From the NCBI RefSeq assembly GCF_008180615.1, contig NZ_VTEH01000012.1, positions 1 to 64,000 on the forward strand: DNA of 64,000 nucleotides. The letters are read 5' to 3'. The stretch comes from Rossellomorea vietnamensis. GTDB taxonomy: Bacteria > Bacillota > Bacilli > Bacillales > Bacillaceae_B. Position 1 is the first letter of the stretch; the number at the start of each line of letters is the position of its first letter. Below the pieces are notes generated by a model, which saw nothing but the letters and a program-made list of their open reading frames with translations, was not told where the DNA came from and searched no databases. Shown here piece by piece: positions 27,191-36,775 of the stretch. The translations under genes and the position numbers were made by a program.

Positions 27191-28714
27191 ATGGAACAAA
27201 CGAAGAAAAATGGTTTTGTTATGCGTATGTTGAATGTCATCGAACGTGTCGGAAATAAACTTCCTGACCCGGTCACTTTGTTCTTTATCTTTTCTTTATT
27301 AGTTGTCGTTTTGTCTGCTCTTTTTTCTTCTATGGGTTTGCAAGTTGAAGACCCGCTGAATGAAGGAGAAATGATCGCAGTCAAGAACCTGCTGAGCTCC
27401 GAAGGGATTCTGTATCTCTTTGAGAGTGCTGTAACAAACTTCACGAGCTTTGCGCCGCTTGGTACTGTCCTGGTGACCATGCTTGGTATCGGAATTGCCG
27501 AGCGCTCAGGGTTAATCAGCGCCGCTCTTCGCGGATTGGTTACATCCGTACCGCGTGTGCTCATGACAGCTGCGCTGGTATTCGGCGGGGTCATGTCAAG
27601 TATGGCTGCAGATGCGGGTTATGTCGTACTGACACCACTTGGCGCAGTCTTGTTCGCAGGCCTTGGACGCCATCCGCTTGCAGGTCTTGCTGCAGCATTC
27701 GCCGGGGTTTCAGGAGGATTCAGTGCGAATCTTTTGCTGACATCACTTGATCCGCTTCTTGGCGGTTTGACGCAGGATGCTGCTGCTATCATTAATCCGG
27801 ATTACGCTGCAGGCATCAACTATGCGATGAACTACTACTTCATGATTGTATCGGTGTTCTTGATCACGATTTTAGGAACATTGGTAACGGACTTCATCGT
27901 TGAACCGCGCCTTGGAAAATATAAAGGCGATGTGAAAGAGGAAGTCGATTATCTGAAACCGGAAGAGAAAAAAGGGTTGTGGGCTGCTCTTGCCGCTTTC
28001 CTTCTAACGGTTATTGCCATTGCATTGCTTGTTATCCCATCTTGGGGACCACTGCGCGGCGGGGAAGAGAACATCATTGATGCACCATTCTTCCATACGC
28101 TTGTCCCTATCATTTTGATCACGTTCTTTATACCTGGTCTGGTGTACGGCCGAATCACAAAATCTATTCAAAATGACAAAGACGTAGCAAGACAGCTCTC
28201 TGAAACAATGGCTACCATGGGTGCCTACATTGTACTAGCCTTCGTGGCGGCACAATTCGTTTCATACTTCAGTGAGTCCAACCTTGGAACCGTACTCGCT
28301 GTAAAAGGGGCAGAATTCATTGATGCCACAGGCTTCAAGGGAATTCCGCTGATCCTGACATTCATCGTTGTGTCCGGCTTTATCAACCTGTTTATCGGAA
28401 GTGCTTCCGCGAAATGGGCGATCATGGCACCGGTCTTCATCCCGATGATGATGCTTTCAGGCTACTCACCGGAATTCACACAGCTTGTATACAGAATCGC
28501 AGACTCAACAACAAACGTCATCTCACCATTGATGCCATACTTCGCAATCGTTATCGCCTTTGCGCAAAAGTATGACAAGAAGGTCGGAATCGGAACGCTG
28601 ATCGCAACCATGCTTCCATACTCCATCGCCTTCACCATCGGCTGGGTGATCCTGCTGATCATCTGGATGCTCACTGGGCTTCCGATCGGTCCTGGATCTT
28701 CGATTACGTATTAA
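27191..28714 (+). CDS. AbgT family transporter
   Basis: Integral membrane transporter, 507 residues with about 11-12 helices. The N-terminus IERVGNKLPDPVTLFFIFSL and the segments SSMAADAGYVVLTPLGA and IGSASAKWAIMAPVFIPM are typical of the AbgT family, whose members take up p-aminobenzoyl-glutamate or export sulfonamide antimetabolites. I start at the ATG at 27191, which follows AAAGGAGGAAG; the frame is open 15 codons upstream. No p-aminobenzoyl-glutamate hydrolase gene is adjacent, so the physiological substrate is uncertain. It is a single gene with a terminator. Confidence 0.9.
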   Translation: MEQTKKNGFVMRMLNVIERVGNKLPDPVTLFFIFSLLVVVLSALFSSMGLQVEDPLNEGEMIAVKNLLSSEGILYLFESAVTNFTSFAPLGTVLVTMLGIGIAERSGLISAALRGLVTSVPRVLMTAALVFGGVMSSMAADAGYVVLTPLGAVLFAGLGRHPLAGLAAAFAGVSGGFSANLLLTSLDPLLGGLTQDAAAIINPDYAAGINYAMNYYFMIVSVFLITILGTLVTDFIVEPRLGKYKGDVKEEVDYLKPEEKKGLWAALAAFLLTVIAIALLVIPSWGPLRGGEENIIDAPFFHTLVPIILITFFIPGLVYGRITKSIQNDKDVARQLSETMATMGAYIVLAFVAAQFVSYFSESNLGTVLAVKGAEFIDATGFKGIPLILTFIVVSGFINLFIGSASAKWAIMAPVFIPMMMLSGYSPEFTQLVYRIADSTTNVISPLMPYFAIVIAFAQKYDKKVGIGTLIATMLPYSIAFTIGWVILLIIWMLTGLPIGPGSSITY

Positions 28715-28747
28715 TCGGCTGGCGCAGAGGCTCTTATATACTAAAGC

Positions 28748-28784
28748 AGAGAGACCTGATTCCTTTTTGGAATTGGGTCTCTTT
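28748..28784 (+). terminator. terminator of the AbgT gene
   Basis: Stem AGAGACC / GGGTCTCT with inner ATTCC / GGAAT, followed by TTTG. Confidence 0.85.
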
Positions 28785-28814
28785 GTGTATTCCTCACCAG
28801 TGTTTATTTGTTGA

Positions 28815-28990
28815 AAACTCAGCTGGGGCTGGGGACAAACCAACGTTTGTCTTTTAGGATGTACCCGAAACATGAATTCATTGATAGAAGGGGAAATGTC
28901 GTGGATAGGATACTAGAACTGGTTGATAGAAGGGGAAAAGTCGTTGTTAGAAATACAAAAGACGTGACAGAACGCCTTCAGCTTCTGCCA
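28815..28990 (+). repeat. composite repeat R2, third copy
   Basis: GC-rich block CAGCTGGGGCTGGGGACAAA then diverged 21-bp units containing TTGATAGAAGGGGAAA at about 28878-28955. No gene lies in 28785-29092. Confidence 0.6.
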
Positions 28991-29092
28991 CGGACTTTGT
29001 GAAGCAGAAGCTGAGATGCATTCTGATGTCATGAGAAATTCAGGAGGATTTTAATTTACTTCTAAGAAAGAATCAGTAACTTAATCGAAGAG

Positions 29093-30046
29093 CTATTGGG
29101 ATAGATAGTTTCTTACATCTTCAATAATTATCTGCTTACCTAATGGGCCGCTGCTTTGGCCGATCAACTCGCTGTTGACCAACACATTTCCTTGCGCAAC
29201 TGCAGGTAGTGTATTCCATATTGTTGTTTCTTCCATTTCTATTAGTGCTTCTGGCTCGTAATCATTTATAACAAAAAAATGGTCTGCTTCAAAAGTTGTG
29301 AGCCCCTCCAATGATATTTGATGAAAACGTTCTTTAGGAAGCTGTGGAGCAGGTGATAATCCTAGCAATTCATGAAGAAGGATTGCTAAATCGTGATCTT
29401 CTCCGCTTCCATATCCATATGTAAGGAATTGATTGTCTTTTTGTACTCGTAGCAACATAAAGTTTTCTTGAGAAAATTTCAAGTCAGCTATCTCTTTGAC
29501 TTCTGTTGATTTGGTTTGAATGTCCTGAATCACATCGATCGCCTTATCTTCTTCTGCGTAAATCTCTGCCACTGTCTTAAATGCTGTTTTCCAATCAGAG
29601 GAATCAATTACGATAGTTGGAGCGATTTTATTTAATTGCTCATATTGCGCTTCAAAATAGTGAGGGATGACAATGTATTCAGGGTCAGTACTCAATAGCT
29701 GTTCTAAGTTGAACCCTTCAGAGAACTCAATAACAGAGGCACCTTTTGTCCGCTCATCAATGTATGGAAGAACTCCTACACCTGAATAGCTGGATACCAT
29801 TGAAGGTTTGATGTCCAGGGCGAGAAGTTCATCTTCAAAGCCTAATACCGCTGCATTTTGCGGCTTCCCGCTTATCTCAGTTTGTCCTTTCATATGGCTG
29901 ATGGTCCTTGGATATTCATTTGGTTCTGAATTATCTTGAATATCCGTCTGTGTTTGATTTTCTGAAGAACACCCAGTAAGAATTAATAAGAAAAATCCCA
30001 TAATACCTAGAATGCGAAAAATAGTTTTTGTGTTTTTCATAGACAA
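29093..30046 (-). CDS. iron-chelate ABC transporter substrate-binding lipoprotein 1
   Basis: Extracellular binding protein of the FepB/FhuD fold, 317 residues, that would deliver a ferric siderophore to a FecCD-type permease. The signal peptide ends LLILTGC, with lipidated Cys at about 26. The sequence then has the family opening RTISHMKGQTEISGKP and two lobes joined by a long helix. The TTG start lies seven bases after AGGAGG. A strong Fur palindrome is just upstream. It is divergent from the permease operon at 30.7 kb and probably part of the same uptake system. Chelate specificity is not predictable. Confidence 0.87.
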   Translation of the reverse strand: MSMKNTKTIFRILGIMGFFLLILTGCSSENQTQTDIQDNSEPNEYPRTISHMKGQTEISGKPQNAAVLGFEDELLALDIKPSMVSSYSGVGVLPYIDERTKGASVIEFSEGFNLEQLLSTDPEYIVIPHYFEAQYEQLNKIAPTIVIDSSDWKTAFKTVAEIYAEEDKAIDVIQDIQTKSTEVKEIADLKFSQENFMLLRVQKDNQFLTYGYGSGEDHDLAILLHELLGLSPAPQLPKERFHQISLEGLTTFEADHFFVINDYEPEALIEMEETTIWNTLPAVAQGNVLVNSELIGQSSGPLGKQIIIEDVRNYLSQ

Positions 30047-30065
30047 TTTGAATCCTCCTAACTTA

Positions 30066-30090
30066 GTTGATAATGATAACTATTATCAAC
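30066..30090. promoter_or_regulatory. Fur box of binding protein 1
   Basis: GTTGATAAT, seven-base centre, ATTATCAAC: a nine-base perfect inverted repeat matching the Fur consensus TGATAATNATTATCA, located 20-44 bases upstream of the start codon. Confidence 0.88.
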
Positions 30091-30099
30091 TATATATTT

Positions 30100-30630
30100 A
30101 AAGTATTGTTTGGTCTAGTCAAAATCTTCTTCTTTGAAGGAAGATTCCTCATCAGATTATTATTGCTTGATATAAGACTTACGATAAAGTAAGCTATTTA
30201 GCATTTGTCTCAGCCATACAAAATTAATATATCTGGATATGTAAACGACCTGATTCTAGTCTGGGCTCGGGTCTTTTACGTGTGAACCCTTAGACTGCCT
30301 TTACTGGAGATCAACCCAGCCTGAGCTGGGGCTAACTCAAAGGTAATCCTTATGAAGGGTGCTTAATAATGGGGAGTAGCTGAAAAAACATCAAAACGGT
30401 TCATAGAGCGTCGAGGAAAAAGGAGGGCTTCTTTGTACTGATAGTTTTGCAAGGAAAAACGCAAAGCATGTTTGAATCTATTTAGGCTGTTTTCATTTGA
30501 GCGGGACCATTCCCATAAGAGAAAAAAGGGCAGGAGGACAGATTAAAGTTTTATAAAGGAGTATATGAGGTTCTTCTTTCGCATGGCCCAAATCTTATGT
30601 TGACTAGTAAGCAGGTCTATTTTATCATAG
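30100..30630. other. gene-free divergent region with repeat relics
   Basis: No gene. It contains a diverged R2 block (CCCAGCCTGAGCTGGGGCTA near 30305, followed by GGTGCTTAATAATGGGG) and a terminator-like relic (GACCTGATTC / GGGTC near 30250-30275). Confidence 0.45.
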
Positions 30631-30634
30631 TTAT

Positions 30635-30649
30635 TGAAAATGATTATCA
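30635..30649. promoter_or_regulatory. Fur box of the permease operon
   Basis: TGAAAATGATTATCA matches the 15-base Fur consensus at all but one position and lies about 52 bases before the first permease start. Confidence 0.85.
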
Positions 30650-30700
30650 GTATCATGCTCTCAAGTGTTAAATTGAAATGCTTAAAGGATTGATTACATA

Positions 30701-31756
30701 ATGACAAATGTTTTGAAAGATGGGTCTGCCGCGGCAGGAGCTTCAGAAGAGAAGGTACATTCCAGGCCGGTTGCGGCTATGGCTGTATTGTTATTGGGAA
30801 TCACTTTATTGATGATTTCGTTAGGAGCCTCCATCTCATTGGGGGCAGCAGACATTGACTTCCTAACGGCTTGGGAAGGAGTCTTTGCTTATGACGCCAC
30901 GATTACCAATCATCAGATCATTCAGGAGCTCAGGCTTCCCCGTTCCTTGGCAGCCGCTTTGGTAGGGGCGTTTCTTGCTGTATCAGGTTCAATTATGCAA
31001 GGTATGACTCGTAATCCTCTCGCTTCTCCTTCCATCATGGGTATAAGTGCCGGGTCGGCGTTTATGATTGCCATTGCTTTCGCCTTTTTTCCTGGAACAT
31101 CCTATCTTGGGCTGATCATCTTTTCTTTTGCGGGGGCTGCGATTTCTGCTTCTGTTGTGTTCGGGGTCGGAGCTTTTTCAAAAGGAGGACTCACGCCGGT
31201 GAAGCTGGCACTGGCAGGAACAGCGGTGGGAGCCCTGCTTGGTTCTTTATCCTCAGCAATTGCCATTCATTACAACGTGGCCCAGGATATGAGTTTCTGG
31301 TACGCCGGCGGGGTGGCAGGGACCAAATGGATCAGCATCCATATTTTGATTCCCATTGCCGTGGTTGGTATGATTGCGGCGATGATCATTTCTCGTTCCA
31401 TTACTGTATTGAGTCTTGGTGATGATGTTGCGAAAGGCCTTGGACAGAAGACTTTGGCAGTTAAAGTAGCTGGAACGATTATTGTTCTTGTTTTGACGGG
31501 TGCTGCTGTATCAGTGGCAGGAACAGTTGGATTTATAGGGCTCGTAATACCGCATATCACAAGATTCTTGGTCGGACTGGATTATCGGTGGATTATCCCA
31601 TGCTCTGCTATCCTAGGTGCCCTGCTGCTCGTTTTGGCGGATATCGGAGCCCGCATGGTGAATCCTCCTTTTGAAACTCCTGTAGGCGCCATTACAGCGG
31701 CAGTGGGAGTTCCCTTCTTTCTGTATCTCGCCCGTAACGAAAGGAGAGGACTATAA
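30701..31756 (+). CDS. FecCD-type iron-chelate permease, subunit 1
   Basis: Membrane subunit of a ferric-siderophore importer, 351 residues with about 9-10 helices after a polar 25-residue N-terminal tail. Family segments include LRLPRSLAAALVGAFLAVSG, MQGMTRNPLASPSIMGIS and VGFIGLVIPHITRFLVG, the last being the ATPase-docking loop region. It is first of a tight permease-permease-ATPase string; its stop overlaps the next start as TAATG. It resembles the YfiZ-type permease of Bacillus. A Fur box upstream indicates repression by iron. Confidence 0.92.
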   Translation: MTNVLKDGSAAAGASEEKVHSRPVAAMAVLLLGITLLMISLGASISLGAADIDFLTAWEGVFAYDATITNHQIIQELRLPRSLAAALVGAFLAVSGSIMQGMTRNPLASPSIMGISAGSAFMIAIAFAFFPGTSYLGLIIFSFAGAAISASVVFGVGAFSKGGLTPVKLALAGTAVGALLGSLSSAIAIHYNVAQDMSFWYAGGVAGTKWISIHILIPIAVVGMIAAMIISRSITVLSLGDDVAKGLGQKTLAVKVAGTIIVLVLTGAAVSVAGTVGFIGLVIPHITRFLVGLDYRWIIPCSAILGALLLVLADIGARMVNPPFETPVGAITAAVGVPFFLYLARNERRGL

Positions 31757-32775
31757 TGCAGCCCATTAAAAATACGAACACTAAGTCTTTATACGCGGTT
31801 GGTGTATTGGCCGCATTAATTATTATCACCTTTTTCATAAGCCTTAACTTGGGAACTATAAAAATAGCTCCTATTAATGTTTTAAAAACCCTTTTTGGTG
31901 CTGGAACCGAGAACGAACAATTGGTTCTGTTTGATTTCAGGCTTCCACGGATGGTGATCGCTTTATTAATTGGAGCCGGGCTTGCCGTTTCCGGAGCCAT
32001 TCTCCAAGGGGTCTCGCAGAATGGGCTGGCAGATCCGGGAATCCTCGGAATTAATGCGGGAGCTGGATTTGCTGTAGTGCTATTCATCTATTTATTCCAG
32101 GGATCAGCAGCTTCTCTGGGAACGATTTCTATTTTTCTAATGCCTATGGCTGCGCTGGCAGGAGGAGTTCTGGCAGCATTTCTCATCTATATTATCGCTT
32201 GGAAGAAAGGTGTCACCCCTGTGCGCCTCATTTTGGTAGGAATTGGAATCAATGCTGCTTTTGGTGCAGCATTGATTATCTTCCAGCTGCGGATGGCTCC
32301 CCAGGATTTTATGAAGGCGACCATCTGGTTGACAGGGAGCATTTGGGGAACCAACTGGAAATTCGTCTTAGCCATTCTTCCATGGATTATCCTGCTCATC
32401 CCTTATACCATATACAAGTCGCGTTACCTTAACATATTAACCCTCGGCGATCAGATGGCCACAGGGTTAGGAGCAGCAGTGGAAAAGGAACGGCGTATCC
32501 TGCTTCTTCTCGCCGTGTCGCTCGCCGGGTCTTGCGTAGCTGTCGGAGGAGGCATTTCTTTTCTGGGTTTGGTTGCCCCTCACTTGGCCAGGCAAATTGT
32601 TGGCCCGAAACACCAGGTGCTCCTTCCCGTATCTGCTCTGATGGGAGCGCTGCTTCTTCTTATTTCAGATACCATAGGGCGCAATATTTTAGCTCCCTCG
32701 GAAATTCCCGTTGGAATTATCGTCTCATTACTTGGCGCACCATATTTCATCTATTTATTAATGAAAGCAAAATAG
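31756..32775 (+). CDS. FecCD-type iron-chelate permease, subunit 2
   Basis: Second membrane subunit, 339 residues, forming a heterodimer with the preceding protein. It has FRLPRMVIALLIGAGLAVSG, LQGVSQNGLADPGILGIN and ISFLGLVAPHLARQIVG, the same family segments at equivalent places. It overlaps the upstream stop by one base and is followed 18 bases later by the ATPase gene. It resembles the YfhA-type permease. Expression would be coupled to subunit 1. Confidence 0.92.
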   Translation: MQPIKNTNTKSLYAVGVLAALIIITFFISLNLGTIKIAPINVLKTLFGAGTENEQLVLFDFRLPRMVIALLIGAGLAVSGAILQGVSQNGLADPGILGINAGAGFAVVLFIYLFQGSAASLGTISIFLMPMAALAGGVLAAFLIYIIAWKKGVTPVRLILVGIGINAAFGAALIIFQLRMAPQDFMKATIWLTGSIWGTNWKFVLAILPWIILLIPYTIYKSRYLNILTLGDQMATGLGAAVEKERRILLLLAVSLAGSCVAVGGGISFLGLVAPHLARQIVGPKHQVLLPVSALMGALLLLISDTIGRNILAPSEIPVGIIVSLLGAPYFIYLLMKAK

Positions 32776-32793
32776 TGAAAGGAGAAATGTCCT

Positions 32794-33615
32794 GTGGTTA
32801 AATTATCTGCAGATAATCTTGGCATTGCTTATGGAGAACTGGATATTGTAAAAGGTCTGAATCTTGATATTCCAGAAGGGCAGATTACGACCATTATTGG
32901 CCCGAATGGCTGCGGAAAGTCGACCATTTTAAAAACATTGGCCCGGATCCTGCGGGCAAAGAGAGGGGCTGTCTTTCTCGACGGAAAAGAAATCCACTCA
33001 GCCTCTACTAAAGAAATCGCGAAGAAAATGGCGATTCTTCCTCAAACTCCTGAAGCGCCGAGCGGACTGACCGTATTCGAACTTGTATCGTATGGAAGAT
33101 TTCCTCATCAGAACGGATTTGGCCGTTTATCGCAGCAAGATAAAGAGCTTGTTCAATGGGCTATAGATGTTACAGGATTGTCCCAATTCCATAGCAGACC
33201 GATTGACGCCTTATCAGGAGGGCAGCGCCAGCGGGTCTGGATTGCGATGGCTCTGTGCCAGGAAACCGACTTACTGCTGCTCGATGAACCCACTACATAT
33301 CTGGATTTAGCTCATCAGCTGGAAGTGTTAAAGCTGCTGGAGAAATTAAACCTTGAGCAAAACCGGACAATTGTGATGGTCATTCATGACTTGAATCACG
33401 CAGCTCGCTTTGCCCATCATATGGTTGCCATAAACAAAGGGATGATTGTTAGAGAAGGAACCCCCTATGACGTCATGACGCCAAGCGTGCTGAACGAAGT
33501 GTTTGCAATAGATGCAGAAGTTGTCCCTGATCCCCGGACAGGAAGGCCAGTCTGTATTACTTATGATTTACTGGAAGAGGCAGCGAGGGCAGACAAAAAG
33601 GAAATAGGAGTGTAA
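32794..33615 (+). CDS. iron-chelate ABC transporter ATP-binding protein
   Basis: ATPase of the importer, 273 residues, on the cytoplasmic face. Walker A is GPNGCGKST, the Q-loop is ILPQTPEAP, the signature is LSGGQRQRV, Walker B is DLLLLDEP with TTYLD, and the H-loop is in MVIHDLNHA. This is the FecE/FhuC subgroup, which binds two FecCD permeases. It starts at GTG after AAAGGAG. The gene is last of the three-gene transport operon; a second Fur box then precedes the FhuF-like gene. It resembles YusV, which serves several siderophore permeases in Bacillus. Confidence 0.93.
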   Translation: MVKLSADNLGIAYGELDIVKGLNLDIPEGQITTIIGPNGCGKSTILKTLARILRAKRGAVFLDGKEIHSASTKEIAKKMAILPQTPEAPSGLTVFELVSYGRFPHQNGFGRLSQQDKELVQWAIDVTGLSQFHSRPIDALSGGQRQRVWIAMALCQETDLLLLDEPTTYLDLAHQLEVLKLLEKLNLEQNRTIVMVIHDLNHAARFAHHMVAINKGMIVREGTPYDVMTPSVLNEVFAIDAEVVPDPRTGRPVCITYDLLEEAARADKKEIGV

Positions 33616-33619
33616 CATC

Positions 33620-33652
33620 ATGAAAAAGAGCCGGCTGTTTAAAAATGGGTGA
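33620..33652 (+). CDS. ten-residue open frame after the ATPase gene
   Basis: ATG with ATAGGAG ahead encodes MKKSRLFKNG and stops. It has a proper ribosome binding site but is so short that it is either a leader or a relic. I list it because it lies between the ATPase gene and the Fur box of the next gene. Confidence 0.2.
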   Translation: MKKSRLFKNG

Positions 33653-33714
33653 TAATGAAGAGTTTTATTGTTTTGCAAAGCATTGAGAAAAATTCCCTGT
33701 TTTCAGGTGTTTAC

Positions 33715-33733
33715 ATTGATAGTGATAACCATC
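33715..33733. promoter_or_regulatory. Fur box of the FhuF-like gene
   Basis: ATTGATAGTGATAACCATC differs from a 19-base Fur site at about two positions and lies 40-60 bases upstream of the start. Confidence 0.75.
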
Positions 33734-33773
33734 GTATTAGCATGAGTATTCGGACAGGCAGGAGTGGACACAG

Positions 33774-34505
33774 ATGATATCGAAAGAGCTATGTACATAT
33801 ACAGAGGAAAGATATTTTGTATCCTTTGATGAGACCACAGGAGCATTTCCGGTAGACGAATTGATTGGAAATCCAGTTCGATTAAAAAAAATGCTCGACA
33901 CTCAAACGAGTCAAATGGATAATTGTAAGCCGGTTATTACGGGAACTATATTTGGTAAAAGATATTCAGTCCTTGCAATGGCTTTCATAGATTTATATAT
34001 ATCTAGAGGGATCCTCCTTGATCTTGCACCAAAAAATGTAAGGATTGTTCTCCGTGAAAATGGGGGGATGAGGTATGAAGTAACGCCTGATGCCCTGTAC
34101 GATGCACAGCAGCTTTCCTTGGAGCAGCAGCGGACCATCGCAGCATCTTTCATTCAGGAACACCTTCTGCCATTATTTGGGGCAATAGCGAAAGAAACAG
34201 GAAGTCAGGAAAGCCACATGCATTCCTTAGTCACTCATAATTTCTTTCAAGTATCAATGAAGATTGAAGATGCTGTTCCTGAAAAGAAAGAATTACTTAA
34301 AGAAACCTTAGATTTCCTTCTATCAATCTATGAAGTGAGGAAAAAAAGCGGAGAACTCTACGAGCATGTATATCGTCTTTACTCCGATCCAAGCGGAGAA
34401 AAGTCGTATGTAAGAAATCATTGCTGCCTTTCTTATTTACTTCATAAGGGAAACAAAGAAAAATGCTGCGGCACATGTCCTTTAATAGAGGACAGCAGCC
34501 GCTAA
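33774..34505 (+). CDS. FhuF-like [2Fe-2S] ferric-siderophore reductase
   Basis: A 243-residue cytoplasmic protein whose C-terminus has the FhuF iron-sulfur motif: a Cys pair (RNHCCLSYL) followed ten residues later by CxxC (CCGTCPL). Such proteins release iron from imported hydroxamate chelates by reducing Fe(III). The N-terminal 160 residues match the helper domain of IucA/FhuF-type proteins only loosely. It lies directly behind the transport operon with its own Fur box. Iron release from the chelate carried by this transporter is the natural reading. Confidence 0.82.
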   Translation: MISKELCTYTEERYFVSFDETTGAFPVDELIGNPVRLKKMLDTQTSQMDNCKPVITGTIFGKRYSVLAMAFIDLYISRGILLDLAPKNVRIVLRENGGMRYEVTPDALYDAQQLSLEQQRTIAASFIQEHLLPLFGAIAKETGSQESHMHSLVTHNFFQVSMKIEDAVPEKKELLKETLDFLLSIYEVRKKSGELYEHVYRLYSDPSGEKSYVRNHCCLSYLLHKGNKEKCCGTCPLIEDSSR

Positions 34506-34534
34506 AAATAGGTAGTAAGCTCTTAGTAAAATGT

Positions 34535-34568
34535 GAAAAAGGTTGGCTCCAATGGGAATCAACCTTTT
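34535..34568 (+). terminator. probable terminator between convergent fhuF-like and binding-protein genes
   Basis: GAAAAAGGTTG / CAACCTTTTC hairpin with a 14-base loop and short T-run. A second inverted repeat (CCGCCAAG / CTTGGCGG) at 34654-34692 lies nearer the binding-protein gene. Confidence 0.5.
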
Positions 34569-34729
34569 CAGTGATGGATATTCAGGCTGGGAAGGACGGT
34601 GAGGGAACAGCTTCACCCAGCGTAGTCGCCTGGGTGTTAAGTACCTTGCCCGATCCGCCAAGGAGGGTAAAAAGAAACGCTTCTTGGCGGAATGGCTTAA
34701 CTGCGGGAACTGGTCCACACCTACTGACT

Positions 34730-35710
34730 TTATTCCTGTTCGATATAACCTTGAACTTCTTCAACCATCTGGTTGCGTCCAATTACGCCCCAGCTCTTAT
34801 AAATCCAAAAATCTGTTTCTTCTACACGATCATTCTTCACGGCCTCAAGGTTAGACCATAATGGACTCTCCTCCATGGAAGACAGATTATCAGGGCCTCC
34901 GGAAGAATCGACTTGCAGAAACACATAATCTGCTTTCATTTCAGGAATTACTTCCAGAGACAAATCTTTCCGCTCCTCTGGATCAGTTAAATCGGATGGT
35001 TCGAACCCTAAGTCATTATAAAGCAATGTGTTCATAGGGTGGCCTGATTGTGCATAAAGCTGAATGGCATCTTTTCGGATGCGGAGGAAAGCAAGTTTCT
35101 TGTCCTCAAGACTGGAGATTTTTTCTTTAGCAGCGTCAACGTCTGCATTCAATTCGTCGATTTTTTCTTGGGCCAAATCTGTTTTTCCATAGATTTCAGC
35201 AATCTTCATGAAATCCTGCTGCCAGTAATCAGGGGAATTTCGTTCTTCCTCGTCTTCAGTCCCCAGAACGATGGTAGGAGCAATTTTCTCTAGCTCATCA
35301 TAGATTTCAGAAGCAAGGTAATCATCAATTAGTATCAAGTCGGGGTCAAGGGAAAGGACCTTCTCCAAATCGATGGAAGACTGATTGCCGACAATTTCCG
35401 CTCCTTCTAGCTGCTCAGCCAGATAAGGGATATATCCGCCGCCATATTGTTCTTCACCTGTAACACCGTAAGGCTTCTCATCTAAAGCCAGAATATGGTC
35501 AGAAAAGGAAGGGCGCAGGGAAAGGACCCTGTCAAGATTTTCAGGAATTTCGGTTTCGCCCCTCATATGTTGAACGACTCTCTTGTCCTCTTGGGTTTCC
35601 TCGTTACCACCTTGGCCGGAATCTTCCTTTGTGTCGTTGGTGTTTCCGCATGCACCTAAAATTAAAATGGCAGATAAGCATGCTGCTAAGACTATTAGTA
35701 ATTTCTTCAC
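34730..35710 (-). CDS. iron-chelate substrate-binding lipoprotein 2
   Basis: Second ferric-siderophore binding protein, 326 residues. The signal peptide ends LILGACG with the lipid Cys at 21, then an acidic linker (about 25-43) and the two-lobe domain opening VVQHMRGETEIPENLDRVLSL. It starts at GTG seven bases after AAGGAGG. A Fur box lies about 45 bases upstream. Convergent with the FhuF-like gene and divergent from the AraC gene, it probably shares the FecCD permease of 30.7-33.6 kb, which lacks a linked binding protein in its own operon. Confidence 0.9.
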   Translation of the reverse strand: MKKLLIVLAACLSAILILGACGNTNDTKEDSGQGGNEETQEDKRVVQHMRGETEIPENLDRVLSLRPSFSDHILALDEKPYGVTGEEQYGGGYIPYLAEQLEGAEIVGNQSSIDLEKVLSLDPDLILIDDYLASEIYDELEKIAPTIVLGTEDEEERNSPDYWQQDFMKIAEIYGKTDLAQEKIDELNADVDAAKEKISSLEDKKLAFLRIRKDAIQLYAQSGHPMNTLLYNDLGFEPSDLTDPEERKDLSLEVIPEMKADYVFLQVDSSGGPDNLSSMEESPLWSNLEAVKNDRVEETDFWIYKSWGVIGRNQMVEEVQGYIEQE

Positions 35711-35751
35711 GATGTTTCCTCCTTGTAGTATGTAAGGTATCTATTCTTCAA

Positions 35752-35772
35752 TGACAATGATAATCAATATCA
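35752..35772. promoter_or_regulatory. Fur box of binding protein 2
   Basis: On the minus strand TGATATTGATTATCATTGTCA, a good match to the Fur consensus; 42-62 bases upstream of the GTG start. Confidence 0.82.
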
Positions 35773-35858
35773 ATTGAAAAGACAAGCTTTTTAGCAAATG
35801 TTTTTCAGAGACAGGATGGTTCAGGGGCAAAGTTTCAATCAAAGTCTTTTCGCAGCCG

Positions 35859-35882
35859 TACGTTAAAGTGTAAGTTACGTTA
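35859..35882 (+). promoter_or_regulatory. direct repeat ahead of the AraC gene
   Basis: Two copies of TACGTTA start 17 bases apart. AraC-family proteins often bind direct repeats, so this may be its own site. Confidence 0.35.
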
Positions 35883-35923
35883 TTAGATCATTGTATTGAC
35901 ACTCATGAAAGGGGATAGACCCA

Positions 35924-36775
35924 ATGTACACACATAATATCCTTAAAATATTGAACAGTTATGTTTATGCGGTACACTCTGTCGATTACTATGTGAATCA
36001 AGAAGCCAAAATGATGTTTAGCAGTAATGAGGGATCCTATCATTGTCTTTGTTATATTAATAAAGGAAGTGGAAAAGTTTCTGTAAATGAGGACACGTTT
36101 TCGTTTTCAGCCGGCTCTCTATTTCTCTTTGTCCCGGGTGTACAAATCAAGGGACTTATGGCAGCAGGCGTCGAATTTTACCTTGTCCGCTTTCGGTACG
36201 CTATAGCCTATTACGAAAATGAATGGGTGTTTGACGGAACTCCTTCCAAATTTCCAATCGAGGGTGAACTGACAATCAAAAATACAGCCCATATTTTGAC
36301 TGTATTTAAAAATCTTAAGAGGGCTGCCGAGCGACAGGGAAAAATAGGATCAATAAAATTAAAAGCACTATTAAATGAGCTGATTTTTCTAGTTATTGAG
36401 GATATTCGATCACAACTGATGGAAGGCAGTGTGCAAAAGGGAATCGAACAATCCATCGATTTTATGGAAGAACATTACTGCGCTCCAATCACACTTGAGC
36501 AGCTCAGCCAGACAGCTGGATTAAGCAGCAGCTACTATTCTAAGTGTTTCAAAGACTATACAGGGCAGCCGCCTATCGATTACTTAAGAGAAATCAGGTT
36601 GAAAAAAGCAAAGGAATTACTGATGTTTTCGAAGGAAAAGTTGAAAGTTGTAGCTGGGCTGGTTGGCTATCAGGATGAATTTTACTTTAGCAGGGTATTT
36701 AAAAAACAGTTTGGAGTATCTCCAAAAGAGTTCGCGAAACAGTTCCGTTCAAATCAGGACATAGAGAACCGTTAA
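35924..36775 (+). CDS. AraC-family regulator
   Basis: A 283-residue transcriptional activator. The N-terminal half (about 20-130) is a cupin-type sensing domain with GSGKVSVNEDTFSFSAGSLF. The C-terminal 100 residues hold two helix-turn-helix units; the second ends with VAGLVGYQDEFYFSRVFKKQFGVSPKEFAK, the AraC signature. AAAGGGG precedes the ATG. Position inside the iron locus suggests it senses an imported chelate and activates one of the neighbouring transport genes, as Btr does with bacillibactin; unlike Btr it has no binding-protein domain. Confidence 0.88.
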   Translation: MYTHNILKILNSYVYAVHSVDYYVNQEAKMMFSSNEGSYHCLCYINKGSGKVSVNEDTFSFSAGSLFLFVPGVQIKGLMAAGVEFYLVRFRYAIAYYENEWVFDGTPSKFPIEGELTIKNTAHILTVFKNLKRAAERQGKIGSIKLKALLNELIFLVIEDIRSQLMEGSVQKGIEQSIDFMEEHYCAPITLEQLSQTAGLSSSYYSKCFKDYTGQPPIDYLREIRLKKAKELLMFSKEKLKVVAGLVGYQDEFYFSRVFKKQFGVSPKEFAKQFRSNQDIENR